Shown here one piece after another: positions 47,610 to 57,053 of a stretch of 64,000 nt of DNA. Every line of letters begins with the position of its first letter. Position 1 is the first letter of the stretch. The position numbers and the translations under genes were made by a program. Below the pieces are notes generated by a model, which worked only from the letters and a program-made list of their open reading frames with translations, was not told the origin of the DNA and did not search any database. The stretch comes from Candidatus Nezhaarchaeota archaeon (GTDB lineage Archaea > Thermoproteota > Methanomethylicia > Nezhaarchaeales > WYZ-LMO8), in assembly GCA_030055465.1 (NCBI GenBank), contig JASFYF010000001.1:413179-477178 (forward strand), given 5' to 3'.

Positions 47610-49226
47610 CTAGGCCACCTCCACCCTGCCGACGGCCTTGGGGAACGGGTTGAGCAGCAGGTACTTGGCCATCTCCCTCCTCACGGCCGCGTTGCCCCGC
47701 ACACCCCTTAAGCGGAGGTTCCTGAAGAAGAGGGCCCTCCTGTACAGCTCGTCGAGCACGTGGTCCCTCCCCACGCCTAGCTTGACGGCTATCCTCCGCA
47801 GCATCTCGCTGTCCCCGAAGCTGCACTCCAACCTGTCGCTCACCGGGTTCCACGAGGCTATCTTCCTGTACTCGCCGTAGTCCACCACCTCGGCGACGCT
47901 CCTGATCCTCCTGCCGAAGGCGGTGCCACCAGCCGGCCTGGGCAGCTGAACCCTCTCCTGGAGCACGAAGATGTTCAAGAGCGGAATGTAGGATTCGGCG
48001 ACGTTCATGGGGGGGCTTGTAAGCCTCTTCACGGCGTGGTCTATGGTTTCGGCGTGGAGCGTCGTTAAGCCTCCGTGCCCCGTTGCGACCGCCTGGAAGA
48101 GCACGAAGGCCTCCTCGCCCCTTATCTCGCCGACTATTATGTAGTCGGGCCTGTACCTGAGGGAGACCTTGACCAGGTCGAAGAGCGCTATCTCGCCTAT
48201 CTTCGCGACTCCAAGACCGTAGCTCTGCCTGGCCACGAGCTGAACCCAGTTGTCGTGGGGGAGGAATATCTCGGGTATCTCCTCGACGGTTACTATCTTC
48301 ATGTTTGGCTTGACGAGCGCCGCGAGGGCGTTGAGGGTGCTGGTCTTCCCGGCTCCTGTGCCCCCTATAACCGCCAGGGTCATCCTGCTCTCTATCATAA
48401 ACCAGAAGTAGGCCGCCAGGAGCTCGTCGAGGGTTCCGAGCTCGACCAGGTCGACCACGGAGAAGGGCTCCTCCCTGAACCTCCTTATGCAGAACGTGCT
48501 GCCCTTCGGGGAAACCTCCCTCCTAAACGTGGCGGCAACCCTATCCTTAGTGGGGAGCATCGCGTCGAGTATGGGAAAGGCGGTTGAAATGTGCTTCTGG
48601 GCCACGTGGGTGAGCTTTATCAAGACGTCGTCGAGCGTCGCCTCGTCGATTATCGTCAGGTTTGTCGGCATGCTCTCGTAGCGCCTATGCCACACGTAAA
48701 CCGGTATGTTAACGCCGTTAACCGAGACGTCCTCTATCATCCTGTCGTTCATTATCACATCTATGGGCCCGTAGCCGATCATGTCCCTTCTCAGGTAGTA
48801 GAGGACCTTCGACCAGGACTCCTCCCCGAGGTGCTTAGCGACTCCGTACTTCCTGGCGAGCCTGCGCGCCTCCGACTCCAAGTAGGACTTAACGTCAACC
48901 TCCCCCTCGGGGGGCTCAACCTCAACGGTCATGATGTCCATAAGCCTTTCAAGGACTAGCCTCTCCTCAACCGAGAGCTCAACCTCCTCTATGAAGTAGG
49001 CCTTGCACCCGCCCAGCTCCGGAACGGAGGCTATGGTCACTGATGCGAAGGGAGGATTAACGGGGTAAGAATCAACAACCTCAGCATCCCCCGGAAGCCT
49101 CGAGAACACCGCCACGGGCTTAGGGGAAACAGGCCTCCGGCGGATGAACCCCTTAAACAAACCCTTAAAGCCAAGACCTTTAGACCCAGACTTACCAGCA
49201 CCATCAACAGCCGCCAACCACCCCAC
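47610..49226 (-). CDS. type II/IV secretion system ATPase (FlaI/PilB/VirB11-like)
   Basis: VIGGTGAGKTSTLNALA Walker A; PDYIIVGEIRGEEAFVLFQAVATGHGGLTTLHAE. Confidence 0.95.
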   Translation of the reverse strand: MGWLAAVDGAGKSGSKGLGFKGLFKGFIRRRPVSPKPVAVFSRLPGDAEVVDSYPVNPPFASVTIASVPELGGCKAYFIEEVELSVEERLVLERLMDIMTVEVEPPEGEVDVKSYLESEARRLARKYGVAKHLGEESWSKVLYYLRRDMIGYGPIDVIMNDRMIEDVSVNGVNIPVYVWHRRYESMPTNLTIIDEATLDDVLIKLTHVAQKHISTAFPILDAMLPTKDRVAATFRREVSPKGSTFCIRRFREEPFSVVDLVELGTLDELLAAYFWFMIESRMTLAVIGGTGAGKTSTLNALAALVKPNMKIVTVEEIPEIFLPHDNWVQLVARQSYGLGVAKIGEIALFDLVKVSLRYRPDYIIVGEIRGEEAFVLFQAVATGHGGLTTLHAETIDHAVKRLTSPPMNVAESYIPLLNIFVLQERVQLPRPAGGTAFGRRIRSVAEVVDYGEYRKIASWNPVSDRLECSFGDSEMLRRIAVKLGVGRDHVLDELYRRALFFRNLRLRGVRGNAAVRREMAKYLLLNPFPKAVGRVEVA

Positions 49227-49246
49227 CCATAAAAGAGTAAAAAAGC

Positions 49247-49702
49247 CTATGGTAGAACAATAGTCTTCGGGTACTGGTTGCCCGCAGCCGTCTGAAACAT
49301 AAGCTCAACAGTAGTGCCCGCCCTGTAGGTTTCTGTAGGAAGTGTGATTACCAAAATTTTGGATTCGCCGACTTTAAGGGGTTCGTTGATATTGTCGGAA
49401 GCACTCTTACTAACGTTAACCCCCGTATCGATTTTTCCGTTTACCAGTAGCAGGTTTATAGTTGCATCTGATGAACCCGTGTTCCTAACCTTTACAACTA
49501 CTTCATAATACTCATTATTATTTATTGTTCTGTTTACGTATGCTGCTACGAACTCTATTTTCTCGTATCTTGTGAATGTTCCTGCTAGGCCGAGCATCCA
49601 GTAGGCTACCGCGATTGACATTACTATGGCCACGGCGACTATGATTATGGTGGCTATCACCGGGCTGACGGCTTTCTCGTCCCTTAAAGGCGTTCCTCTC
49701 AT
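49247..49702 (-). CDS. archaeal type IV pilin
   Basis: DEKAVSPVIATIIIVAVAIVMSIAVAYWMLGLAGTFTRYEKIEFVAAY; C-terminus FQTAAGNQYPKTIVLP. Confidence 0.92.
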   Translation of the reverse strand: MRGTPLRDEKAVSPVIATIIIVAVAIVMSIAVAYWMLGLAGTFTRYEKIEFVAAYVNRTINNNEYYEVVVKVRNTGSSDATINLLLVNGKIDTGVNVSKSASDNINEPLKVGESKILVITLPTETYRAGTTVELMFQTAAGNQYPKTIVLP

Positions 49703-49997
49703 TTTAAGTGCCCCCTTTCAGGTACTAAGTGGTTTACTGTAGTATTCCCTATTTTAATGTTTCCTCATAGCCTTTCCTAGGCTCCCAGGCAGAGGAGGCC
49801 GCTGCCCACCTGGCATGGGAGGAGTTAACGCCTCCCAGTTTAAGTTTAGGGGTTCACGGCTCTAGGGGGATCCACTCCCCCTTGATTTCGTGCAGGAGGG
49901 GCTTGAAGCCTCCGCTGAGGGGCACGCCTCAAACCGTATGGGGGCGGCCGCTTCCCGCTTGAAGGGGCCGAGCGGTCGGCGCTGGGCCCTGGGCCCC

Positions 49998-50996
49998 TCA
50001 GGTTTTCCTGTCCTTCAGGTTCTCCGCGAGCTCCTGAAGCTTAAGCTTCAGCTCGCCCGAGTTTCTGCCTTCAACCACCGTTATGCCGAGGTTCTCCGCC
50101 AGCTTCCTGTTCTCCTCCTGCAGTCCTGGGACCGCTAGGATAAGGGTTCTCTCAGCGTTGACGTCCTTGGCCTTAGCCCACAGCGCCAGGATTTCATTGG
50201 CGCTTGCAGCCTCGTCGGGGCTTACAAGCGAGGCTACCAGGCTCGGCGGCTTCCCGTTGCCGCTTGTTACTGCAAGCTCGAAGTCGTGTAGGACTCCTGA
50301 AAGCCCCGGTATCCTTGCCGGGGACTCTATCCTCCATCCCTCATCAGCTAGGGGCTTCAGCATCTCCTCGAGGTTTAGGGCCAACCTCTCGATGAGGCTC
50401 CTCTTCTCCTCGTTGAACCTGTACAACTTGACCACGCGCATGGCGGCCTCCTCGCCGTTGAAGCTGTGGCCCAAGTCGCACGTGTAGCCGTGCCGGGGAT
50501 CCGAGAACGCCGCGCCGCAGCTGTCACAGGAGTAGAGCGTTGAGTGCACCTTGTAGTCAGATCCCAGAGCGTTGAGCTGGCCTCGGCAGCGGGGGCAGCG
50601 TAGGCCGCCCTCAACCTTGAAGTTCGCCTCGAAGTCCACGTGGCCGCAGCTCAGGTGCTGAAGCATAACGGCCTTGACAACCTTCTTGGAGCCGCAGCGG
50701 GGGCAGAGCAGGCTGAGCATTAGCCTATGGGAGCCGCAGCGGGGGCACACCACCACGTTGCCGTCGATTTCCACCTTGAAGATCTGCTCTTCGCAGAGCT
50801 CATCCAAGAGCGCCTGCGCCTCAACCTTGACTCCGAGGAGCTCCTCAATTTTCGGGTACCTGACGCCCTCGTTGAAGCTAACAGCGGGCTCAACGACTTT
50901 GAGGTTGCCCTTCAACAGCTCCCCGTAAAGCCTGTAAACCTTATCCTTAGAGATTCGATCTTCGAGCTTGAGGGAGTTAAGGTACATAAGGGACAT
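49998..50996 (-). CDS. multi-zinc-ribbon protein, possibly TackOD1-type output domain
   Basis: 332 aa; CPRCGS...CPRCGS...CGH...CPRCRG...CDSCG; conserved C-terminal alpha/beta region. Confidence 0.6.
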   Translation of the reverse strand: MSLMYLNSLKLEDRISKDKVYRLYGELLKGNLKVVEPAVSFNEGVRYPKIEELLGVKVEAQALLDELCEEQIFKVEIDGNVVVCPRCGSHRLMLSLLCPRCGSKKVVKAVMLQHLSCGHVDFEANFKVEGGLRCPRCRGQLNALGSDYKVHSTLYSCDSCGAAFSDPRHGYTCDLGHSFNGEEAAMRVVKLYRFNEEKRSLIERLALNLEEMLKPLADEGWRIESPARIPGLSGVLHDFELAVTSGNGKPPSLVASLVSPDEAASANEILALWAKAKDVNAERTLILAVPGLQEENRKLAENLGITVVEGRNSGELKLKLQELAENLKDRKT

Positions 50997-51081
50997 TAAT
51001 TTATTAACCTTGTAGGCTATTTAAAATTTTCTATTCTCAGGAAAAAATTGCTCACTGTAAGCAAAGTTTTCGCCGGATCCC

Positions 51082-51098
51082 TAAAAACAAGGTTTTTA
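51082..51098. promoter_or_regulatory. inverted repeat overlapping the TATA region of the FilR1-type regulator
   Basis: taaaaac-aag-gttttta, perfect 7-bp arms, about 30 bp upstream of the start codon. Confidence 0.5.
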
Positions 51099-51126
51099 TA
51101 CTATAATTGTCTAGAATTTAGAGTAG

Positions 51127-51918
51127 TTGGCTTTGTCCCTTAAAGTTTTGTGTTCAGACCTGCGTAGGAGCATAGTGTTAAGCCTCTTCCAGGGGCCGAA
51201 GAGGCTCAAGGAGCTTGAAGAGGGGCTGAAGGTGAGGGCCTCAAGCATAGTGCATGCCCTCTACGAGCTTGAAGAGCACAAACTTGTGGATAAGAGCAAT
51301 AAGCACTACGCCCTCACCAACAAGGGATTCATCAGCGCCCTTCTCCTTCAGGCCTTTGAAGGCGCAGACAGCGTGTTCGAGCTAGCCGGAGACTTCCTGT
51401 TAAGCCACGACATATCGGGCATACCTCGGGAGCTCCTCGTGAGGATAGGCGAGCTGAAGGGTTGCCAAGTGGTGAGGAGCACCCCGGAGAGCTTGGACAG
51501 AGTCCACAAGGAGTTCTTAAAGCTGCTCAGCGAGGCAAAGGAGGTCTTGGGGGTTTCGCCGATATTCCACAGGGACTTCGTCGATGTTGTTCAAGCACTC
51601 GTGGGCGGGGGCGTCCCGGTAACAATGGTGTTTACCGGCGAGGTCCTGAGCAACGTCGTAGCCTGCGCGGACAAAGACAACCTGAGCGCAGCCGTCGAAG
51701 CCGGCCTGCTGAGAATCTTCTGCGTGGACGAACTGAAGGTGGCTTCCGTGGTTACGGACAAGTTCCTATCTCTCGGGCTCTTCAAGCCTAACGGCGAGTA
51801 CGATTACAGCACCGACCTTATAGGAGGAGGCGAGGCAGCCCTCAAATGGGGTCGCGACCTCTTCGACTATTATGCGAGGAGGAGTAAACCCGTTGAGGCG
51901 CGAGACCTTAGGGTTTAG
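51127..51918 (+). CDS. winged-helix transcriptional regulator with FilR1/DUF1724-like C-terminal domain
   Basis: LRRSIVLSLFQGPKRLKELEEGLKVRASSIVHALYELEEHKLVDK; C-terminal VLGVSPIFHRDFVDVVQALVGGGVPVTMVFTGEVL. Confidence 0.85.
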   Translation: MALSLKVLCSDLRRSIVLSLFQGPKRLKELEEGLKVRASSIVHALYELEEHKLVDKSNKHYALTNKGFISALLLQAFEGADSVFELAGDFLLSHDISGIPRELLVRIGELKGCQVVRSTPESLDRVHKEFLKLLSEAKEVLGVSPIFHRDFVDVVQALVGGGVPVTMVFTGEVLSNVVACADKDNLSAAVEAGLLRIFCVDELKVASVVTDKFLSLGLFKPNGEYDYSTDLIGGGEAALKWGRDLFDYYARRSKPVEARDLRV

Positions 51919-52804
51919 GCCTGCCCGCCTTAAGCTGTCGCTCTGCCCTAAGATGATTGAAGGGGCATTTGAGCTCCTCGCCTCAAGCTCGATATTCATA
52001 GCCCTAAACTCCTCCCTCGCCGTTTTAGCCTCATTCATGCTGTACGGCGCCCCGGTGGACCCGGCGGCGCTCCTCTCAGCCTTCCTCATCACCTTCTCGG
52101 TTTACTCGCTGAACAAGCTGAGCGACTACGTGGAGGACAAGGTGAACAACCCAGGCAGGCTTAAGCTCATCGGAAAGCGCAGGAAGGCTTGGGCTGCCCT
52201 GTCGCTGGCGGCCGCAGCCCTCTCCGTAGCGTTAGGGGCCCTGAAGAGCCCGTTCACAGTGCTCGTCCTCCTCTCCCCATTCATAGTTGCCTCGCTCTAC
52301 AGCTTCAAGCCGCTGCCCCGCGCGCCAAGGCTGAAGGACATACCGGGAGTCAAAAGCTTGAGCGTGGCGTTGAGCTGGGCGCTCACGGGCTCGCTGCTTC
52401 CCTTAACGCTTGAGGTAACACCATGGCCCCTGGCGCTGGCATCCTTCACCTTAATCTTCACAATGATCTTCGTAAACACAGTGCTCTTCGACGTGAGGGA
52501 CGTGAGGGGAGACGCGGTGGCCGGCGTGAAGACGATACCCATAGCGTTGGGCTTAGCGAAGACTAGGAGGCTCCTCTACGCGGCGAACCTCCTCCTGCTC
52601 CTCCCAGTCAGCCTGTTAAGTTACTATGGGGCTCCCTCAAGGTTCCACCTCGCCCTAGCCTTCGGCGCGCTTTACAACATCCTCGTGACGGGGGCCTTCT
52701 GCCGGGAGAACATCGAGAAGCCCCTGCTCCTCGACCTCGTGGTCGACGGCGAGTGGATACCGCTAACCCTCTTCCTAGCGGTGGTGGCGGCCTTGGCACC
52801 CTAA
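51872..52804 (+). CDS. UbiA family prenyltransferase
   Basis: SVYSLNKLSDYVEDKVNNPGR and VLFDVRDVRGDAVAGVKTIP motifs, multiple TM. Confidence 0.88.
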   Translation: MRGGVNPLRRETLGFRPARLKLSLCPKMIEGAFELLASSSIFIALNSSLAVLASFMLYGAPVDPAALLSAFLITFSVYSLNKLSDYVEDKVNNPGRLKLIGKRRKAWAALSLAAAALSVALGALKSPFTVLVLLSPFIVASLYSFKPLPRAPRLKDIPGVKSLSVALSWALTGSLLPLTLEVTPWPLALASFTLIFTMIFVNTVLFDVRDVRGDAVAGVKTIPIALGLAKTRRLLYAANLLLLLPVSLLSYYGAPSRFHLALAFGALYNILVTGAFCRENIEKPLLLDLVVDGEWIPLTLFLAVVAALAP

Positions 52805-52833
52805 GCCCCCGACGCCTTGAAGGCCTCAGCCGC

Positions 52834-53103
52834 CTACCAGCAGCATCCCCGGCTTGCCGCCCTGCAGGCGGCGAGCTCATATGAGTTGCCGAGCATAACC
52901 CCCTTGACCTCGATCAACCCGTCGCCGAGCGCCTGAAACCATATCTCGCTGGCCTCGCCGTCGCTGCAGCCCCTAGACTTCAGGTAAGAGCTGAACTCGC
53001 TTTCGAGCACCCATGGCTTCTTGAAGTGCTCGAACACCAACTCGACTATTTCTTCAAGCTCATGGAGCGCGAGCTTCCTAGCCATGCCAGCTAGGGGCTT
53101 CAT
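52834..53103 (-). CDS. hypothetical protein
   Basis: 89 aa ORF with good archaeal codon character. Confidence 0.4.
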   Translation of the reverse strand: MKPLAGMARKLALHELEEIVELVFEHFKKPWVLESEFSSYLKSRGCSDGEASEIWFQALGDGLIEVKGVMLGNSYELAACRAASRGCCW

Positions 53104-53168
53104 AAGCCTTATAAAGTTAGCGTCCTTCCACGAAGCCCCACGGATGAGCCTGCCAGGTGCCTAGCACT

Positions 53169-54098
53169 TTAAGTTACCTTCAGGGCCCTCGCGTAGTAGC
53201 TGACGATCCTTGGCAGAACCTCCTCAACCCTGCGCCTTGGCCTGAACTCCAACAGCTCCGCTGACTTCTTCATGTCCGCAAGCGTATGCCAAACGTAGTT
53301 CGACACCGGGTTCTCCCTGTAGATCACCTTCACGTTTAAGCCCTGCCCCCTCAGCAGGCCGGCCATCTCGTTGAACGAGTACGCCCTGCCGGACCCCACA
53401 TTAAAAACCTCGAACTTGACTCCGGCCGAGTAATCGTTGAAGTCGGCGGCCTTCAAGTTCGCCTCGACAACGTCCCCCACGTAGATGAGGTCGCGGCTCT
53501 GCCTGCCATCACCGTAGACCGCGAACTCCTGGCCCCTCAAAGCGGACCAGAGCATCTGGGTGAGCACGTTAGCGTAGCTTCCCTTATGCTCCTCCCTCTC
53601 CCCGAAAACGCTGAAGTACCTTAAAGCCACGCACTCAACACCGTAGAGTCGAGAGTACAGCTCGCACAGCCTCTCACAGTAGAGCCTAGCCTCTGTGTAC
53701 AGGTCGGTTACCTTAACCTCCATGCCCTCCCTCCACGGGGTTGGATTTCCGTTGTAGAGGCTTGAAGTTGAAGCCAGCACCACCTTAGCCCCCCTCCTCC
53801 TAGCGTACTCCAAGACGCTTATCACCCCTCTCACAGCCTTCGAGACCAGCTGCGGGTCTCCCTTGTACATGGGGCTGCTCGACGGAATCCCGTTGTGAAA
53901 AACCACGTCGAATCGCCCATCCATAGATGAGACGAGCTCCGAGTCGCCCTTCACAAGCTCGACGTCTAGGCCTTCAACGTTAAGCGGGGAACCTAGGGAC
54001 AAGTCATCCAAGACGGTGACGGTGAAGCCCCTCCCCGCAAGCTCACCGACAAGGTGGCTGCCTATGAAGCCGCAACCTCCAGTTACGAGAACCCTCAT
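53169..54098 (-). CDS. NAD-dependent nucleotide-sugar epimerase/dehydratase
   Basis: MRVLVTGGCGFIGSHLVGELAGRGFTVTVLDDLSLGSPLNVEG...YSRLYGVECVALRYFSVFGERE. Confidence 0.9.
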   Translation of the reverse strand: MRVLVTGGCGFIGSHLVGELAGRGFTVTVLDDLSLGSPLNVEGLDVELVKGDSELVSSMDGRFDVVFHNGIPSSSPMYKGDPQLVSKAVRGVISVLEYARRRGAKVVLASTSSLYNGNPTPWREGMEVKVTDLYTEARLYCERLCELYSRLYGVECVALRYFSVFGEREEHKGSYANVLTQMLWSALRGQEFAVYGDGRQSRDLIYVGDVVEANLKAADFNDYSAGVKFEVFNVGSGRAYSFNEMAGLLRGQGLNVKVIYRENPVSNYVWHTLADMKKSAELLEFRPRRRVEEVLPRIVSYYARALKVT

Positions 54099-54473
54099 GG
54101 GTAGGCTTTTACGTGCCGAGTTTTTTATAGCTTTCCCCGAAAAACTATGGATGCAAAAACTAAGATGCGCCGAAGTCACCTTTGCCTAAGCAGCCCAACA
54201 ACGCCGCCGTGAACTCATTAAACCGCAGCACCAGAAGCACGACTTCATCGATGCCGCTCGAAGCCGGAGATCCCCGTGCTTTTAGGCGACATCCGGCGAA
54301 GCCGCCCCGACTTTTAAATTGGTTGAAGGATGTTCTTCCGCTCGCCACCAGCGTTGCGCGCAGCTTAGCTTCCTCGTCGTTGTGGGGGGTGCAGCCGCGG
54401 ACGACTGCAGCTTAAGGGTACTCCGTGCTCGGAGCGCCTCCCTTTAAAGGGGCCCCTAGATCCCGGGGGCCTT

Positions 54474-55460
54474 TCACCGCCTGCGGGCCGCGCGCACCTT
54501 CTCGACCTTTCCTATGATGCCTTGGGGCAGGAAGACTATCGCGATTATCATCAATATGCCCGATATCAACGGATGCAGCGTCGCGATGTACATGCTCGTC
54601 AGCTGCACTATGGATCCTATAACTATGGCGCCTATGACCGGGCCCAGCAGGGTTCCGATCCCGCCTATTATGCCCATCAGCACGGGGTAGAGGCCCCACG
54701 TGATGCCGAATGCGCTGCTGGGCTGCACGTGGAAGATGTAGTACGCCCAAAGGCTCCCGCACATCGCTGGGACCACGGCGCTCAGCACGAAGGCCAGTAT
54801 CTTGTAGTTGAGGGTTGGTATCCCTATGCTCTCGGCCGCCACCTCGTCGTCCCTTATAGCCCTCCAGTTCAGCCCTATCCTCACCTTTAACATGGCGGCC
54901 GCCAAGGCCACCGCTGCCAATACGAGTATGAGGGCCGCATAGTAGTACGGGAGGAAGCCGGCGTAGCAGCGCGACGGCAGCTGGATGCCGACGGCCCCTC
55001 CAGTATATTGGCCGCCGTTCACAGCTATTAGCCTGAGCACCTCGCTTAGGCCCAGCGTTCCCAGCGCGAAGTAGAAGCCTCTAAGCCTACCGAGGAACGG
55101 GTAGCCCACTCCGGCGGCCACCGTGGCGCTGAAGAGGGCGCTCAGCAGGAAGGCCCGGATGTCTAAGTAGCCCACCAAGCCGTCGCGCCAAGCTATGGCG
55201 GTGACGTAGGCCCCTATGCCGAAGAACGCGTTGTGGCCCAGCGAGAACTGCCCGGTGACTCCTGAAACTATGTTCCAGCTCGTCGCCAACGCCACGTATA
55301 TGAGAATGTTATAGATGTAGAAGAAGGCGTAGGACCTCTCGACGTCGATGAATATTGGAGCTAAAGCTAAAACAACCAGCAAGGCTAAGCCCGCCAGAGC
55401 ACCCTTGCTCTTGATGAGGAGGCGCGCATCAAAGGATCTGAGCAAGCTCAACGTCATCAC
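54474..55460 (-). CDS. livM: branched-chain amino-acid-type ABC transporter permease
   Basis: 328 aa; SGVTGQFSLGHNAFFGIGAYVTA...GGIGTLLGPVIGAIVIG. Confidence 0.92.
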   Translation of the reverse strand: MMTLSLLRSFDARLLIKSKGALAGLALLVVLALAPIFIDVERSYAFFYIYNILIYVALATSWNIVSGVTGQFSLGHNAFFGIGAYVTAIAWRDGLVGYLDIRAFLLSALFSATVAAGVGYPFLGRLRGFYFALGTLGLSEVLRLIAVNGGQYTGGAVGIQLPSRCYAGFLPYYYAALILVLAAVALAAAMLKVRIGLNWRAIRDDEVAAESIGIPTLNYKILAFVLSAVVPAMCGSLWAYYIFHVQPSSAFGITWGLYPVLMGIIGGIGTLLGPVIGAIVIGSIVQLTSMYIATLHPLISGILMIIAIVFLPQGIIGKVEKVRAARRR

Positions 55461-56320
55461 CTACTCCTTCCAAGTATCCCGGTTGGCTTGACGAGCAATA
55501 TAAGTATGAAGATGAAGTAGGATGCTACGTCTGACCACTGGGCTCCGATGGTGTAGGCCACGACGTTCTCGGCGACGCCCAGTATTACGCCGCCCACCAC
55601 GGAGCCAATCATGTTTCCGAGACCTCCCAGGGTAACCGAGACGAAGCCCTTCAGCGTAAGCATCAAGCCTATGTAGGGGTCAAACGAGTAGTTAATGCCA
55701 TAAACCATGCCGGCGAGGCACGCCAACGCCACTCCAAGCGAGAAGGCCAGCGAGTTAACCTTCACGACGTTAATCCCCATTAAGTAGGGGGTTTCAGGGT
55801 CCTCGCTGATGGCCCTAACAGCCCTGCCGAACACGGTCCTCTTGAGGACGAGGAGCATGAGAAACGAGGCGGCCAAGCAGGTGACCATGAGTAGTATCCG
55901 CGCCAGCGATATGCTGGCTATCCCTATTGGGATCATGATTCCAGCGTACTGGGATGGAATGGCCTTAGGGTTGGCTGTCCAGGCCAGCACCATGATCATT
56001 TGCAGGGCTATCAGCAACCCGAAGGAAGATATCGTGGAGGAGTTCGGCTCCCTCGTAACCTTGAATATCCCGAAGTACAGGCCCAAGCCCATAGCGAAGA
56101 ACACCGGGAGGGTCAGCAGCAGCGACGCGTAGGGGTCTAAGCCCAGCGTTTGAAACAAAGTGTACGACATGTAGGCGCTGAGGAGACATATGGATCCGTG
56201 GGCTAGGTTAACTATCTTCATGGTTCCAAATATGAGGTTTAAGCCTATGGCTATCACGGCGTACACGCATCCACGCGCAAACCCGTATAGGAGCAGTATC
56301 GGTATCAGCGTTGGGTCCAA
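55457..56320 (-). CDS. livH: branched-chain amino-acid-type ABC transporter permease
   Basis: NLIFGTMKIVNLAHGSICLLSAYMSY...VSVTLGGLGNMIGSVVGGVILG. Confidence 0.92.
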   Translation of the reverse strand: MDPTLIPILLLYGFARGCVYAVIAIGLNLIFGTMKIVNLAHGSICLLSAYMSYTLFQTLGLDPYASLLLTLPVFFAMGLGLYFGIFKVTREPNSSTISSFGLLIALQMIMVLAWTANPKAIPSQYAGIMIPIGIASISLARILLMVTCLAASFLMLLVLKRTVFGRAVRAISEDPETPYLMGINVVKVNSLAFSLGVALACLAGMVYGINYSFDPYIGLMLTLKGFVSVTLGGLGNMIGSVVGGVILGVAENVVAYTIGAQWSDVASYFIFILILLVKPTGILGRSR

Positions 56321-56336
56321 GCGGCATCCCTCCAGG

Positions 56337-57053
56337 CTACCCTACCCCGAGATATGAGGATTTGACCACGGGGTTGTTTAGGAGGTTCTCGCCCCTATCG
56401 CTCATCACAACGCTACCCTTCTCCAACACGTATGCTCTATGAGAAATCTTTAAGCTATAGTAGACGTTCTGCTCGACGAGGAGCACCGTGACGCCCTCCT
56501 TGTTCAGGTCCTCTATGGTTTTCATGAGCGACTTCACCACGGTGGGCGCGAGGCCCAGCGAGGGCTCATCCAACATGAGAAGCCTGGGCCTTGTCATGAG
56601 GGCCCTTCCAATGGCGAGCATCTGCTGCTCACCCCCGCTCAGCGAGCCGGCAACCTGGTTTTGCCTCTCCTTCAGCCTGGGGAAGAGCTGGTACACCCAT
56701 TCAAGGGTCTCCTGGAACTTCTCCCTAGCCTTCTTCAGGTAGGCGCCTAAGTATAGGTTCTCGAGCACCGTAAGCCCAGCGAAGATCCTCCTTCCCTCCG
56801 GGACATGGGCCATCCCCATCTCAACCCTCTTGTGCGGCGGCATGCGGGTTATCTTGACGCCATTAAACTCTATCTCTCCGCTCAGGGGCTTAAGGAGCCC
56901 GGAGATCGTCCTTATGGTGGTGGTCTTGCCGGAGCCGTTGACGCCTATGAGGCTCACAATCTCGCCTTCACGTACGTCCATCGAGACGTCCCATAGAACC
57001 CTTATGCTTCCATAGGAGACGCTAAGCTTCTTAACGCTAAGCAATCTTCTCAC
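56337..57053 (-). CDS. livF: branched-chain amino-acid-type ABC transporter ATPase
   Basis: SLIGVNGSGKTTTIRTISGLLKPLSGEIEFNG; LSGGEQQMLAIGRALMTRPRLLMLDEPSLGLAP. Confidence 0.94.
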   Translation of the reverse strand: MRRLLSVKKLSVSYGSIRVLWDVSMDVREGEIVSLIGVNGSGKTTTIRTISGLLKPLSGEIEFNGVKITRMPPHKRVEMGMAHVPEGRRIFAGLTVLENLYLGAYLKKAREKFQETLEWVYQLFPRLKERQNQVAGSLSGGEQQMLAIGRALMTRPRLLMLDEPSLGLAPTVVKSLMKTIEDLNKEGVTVLLVEQNVYYSLKISHRAYVLEKGSVVMSDRGENLLNNPVVKSSYLGVG

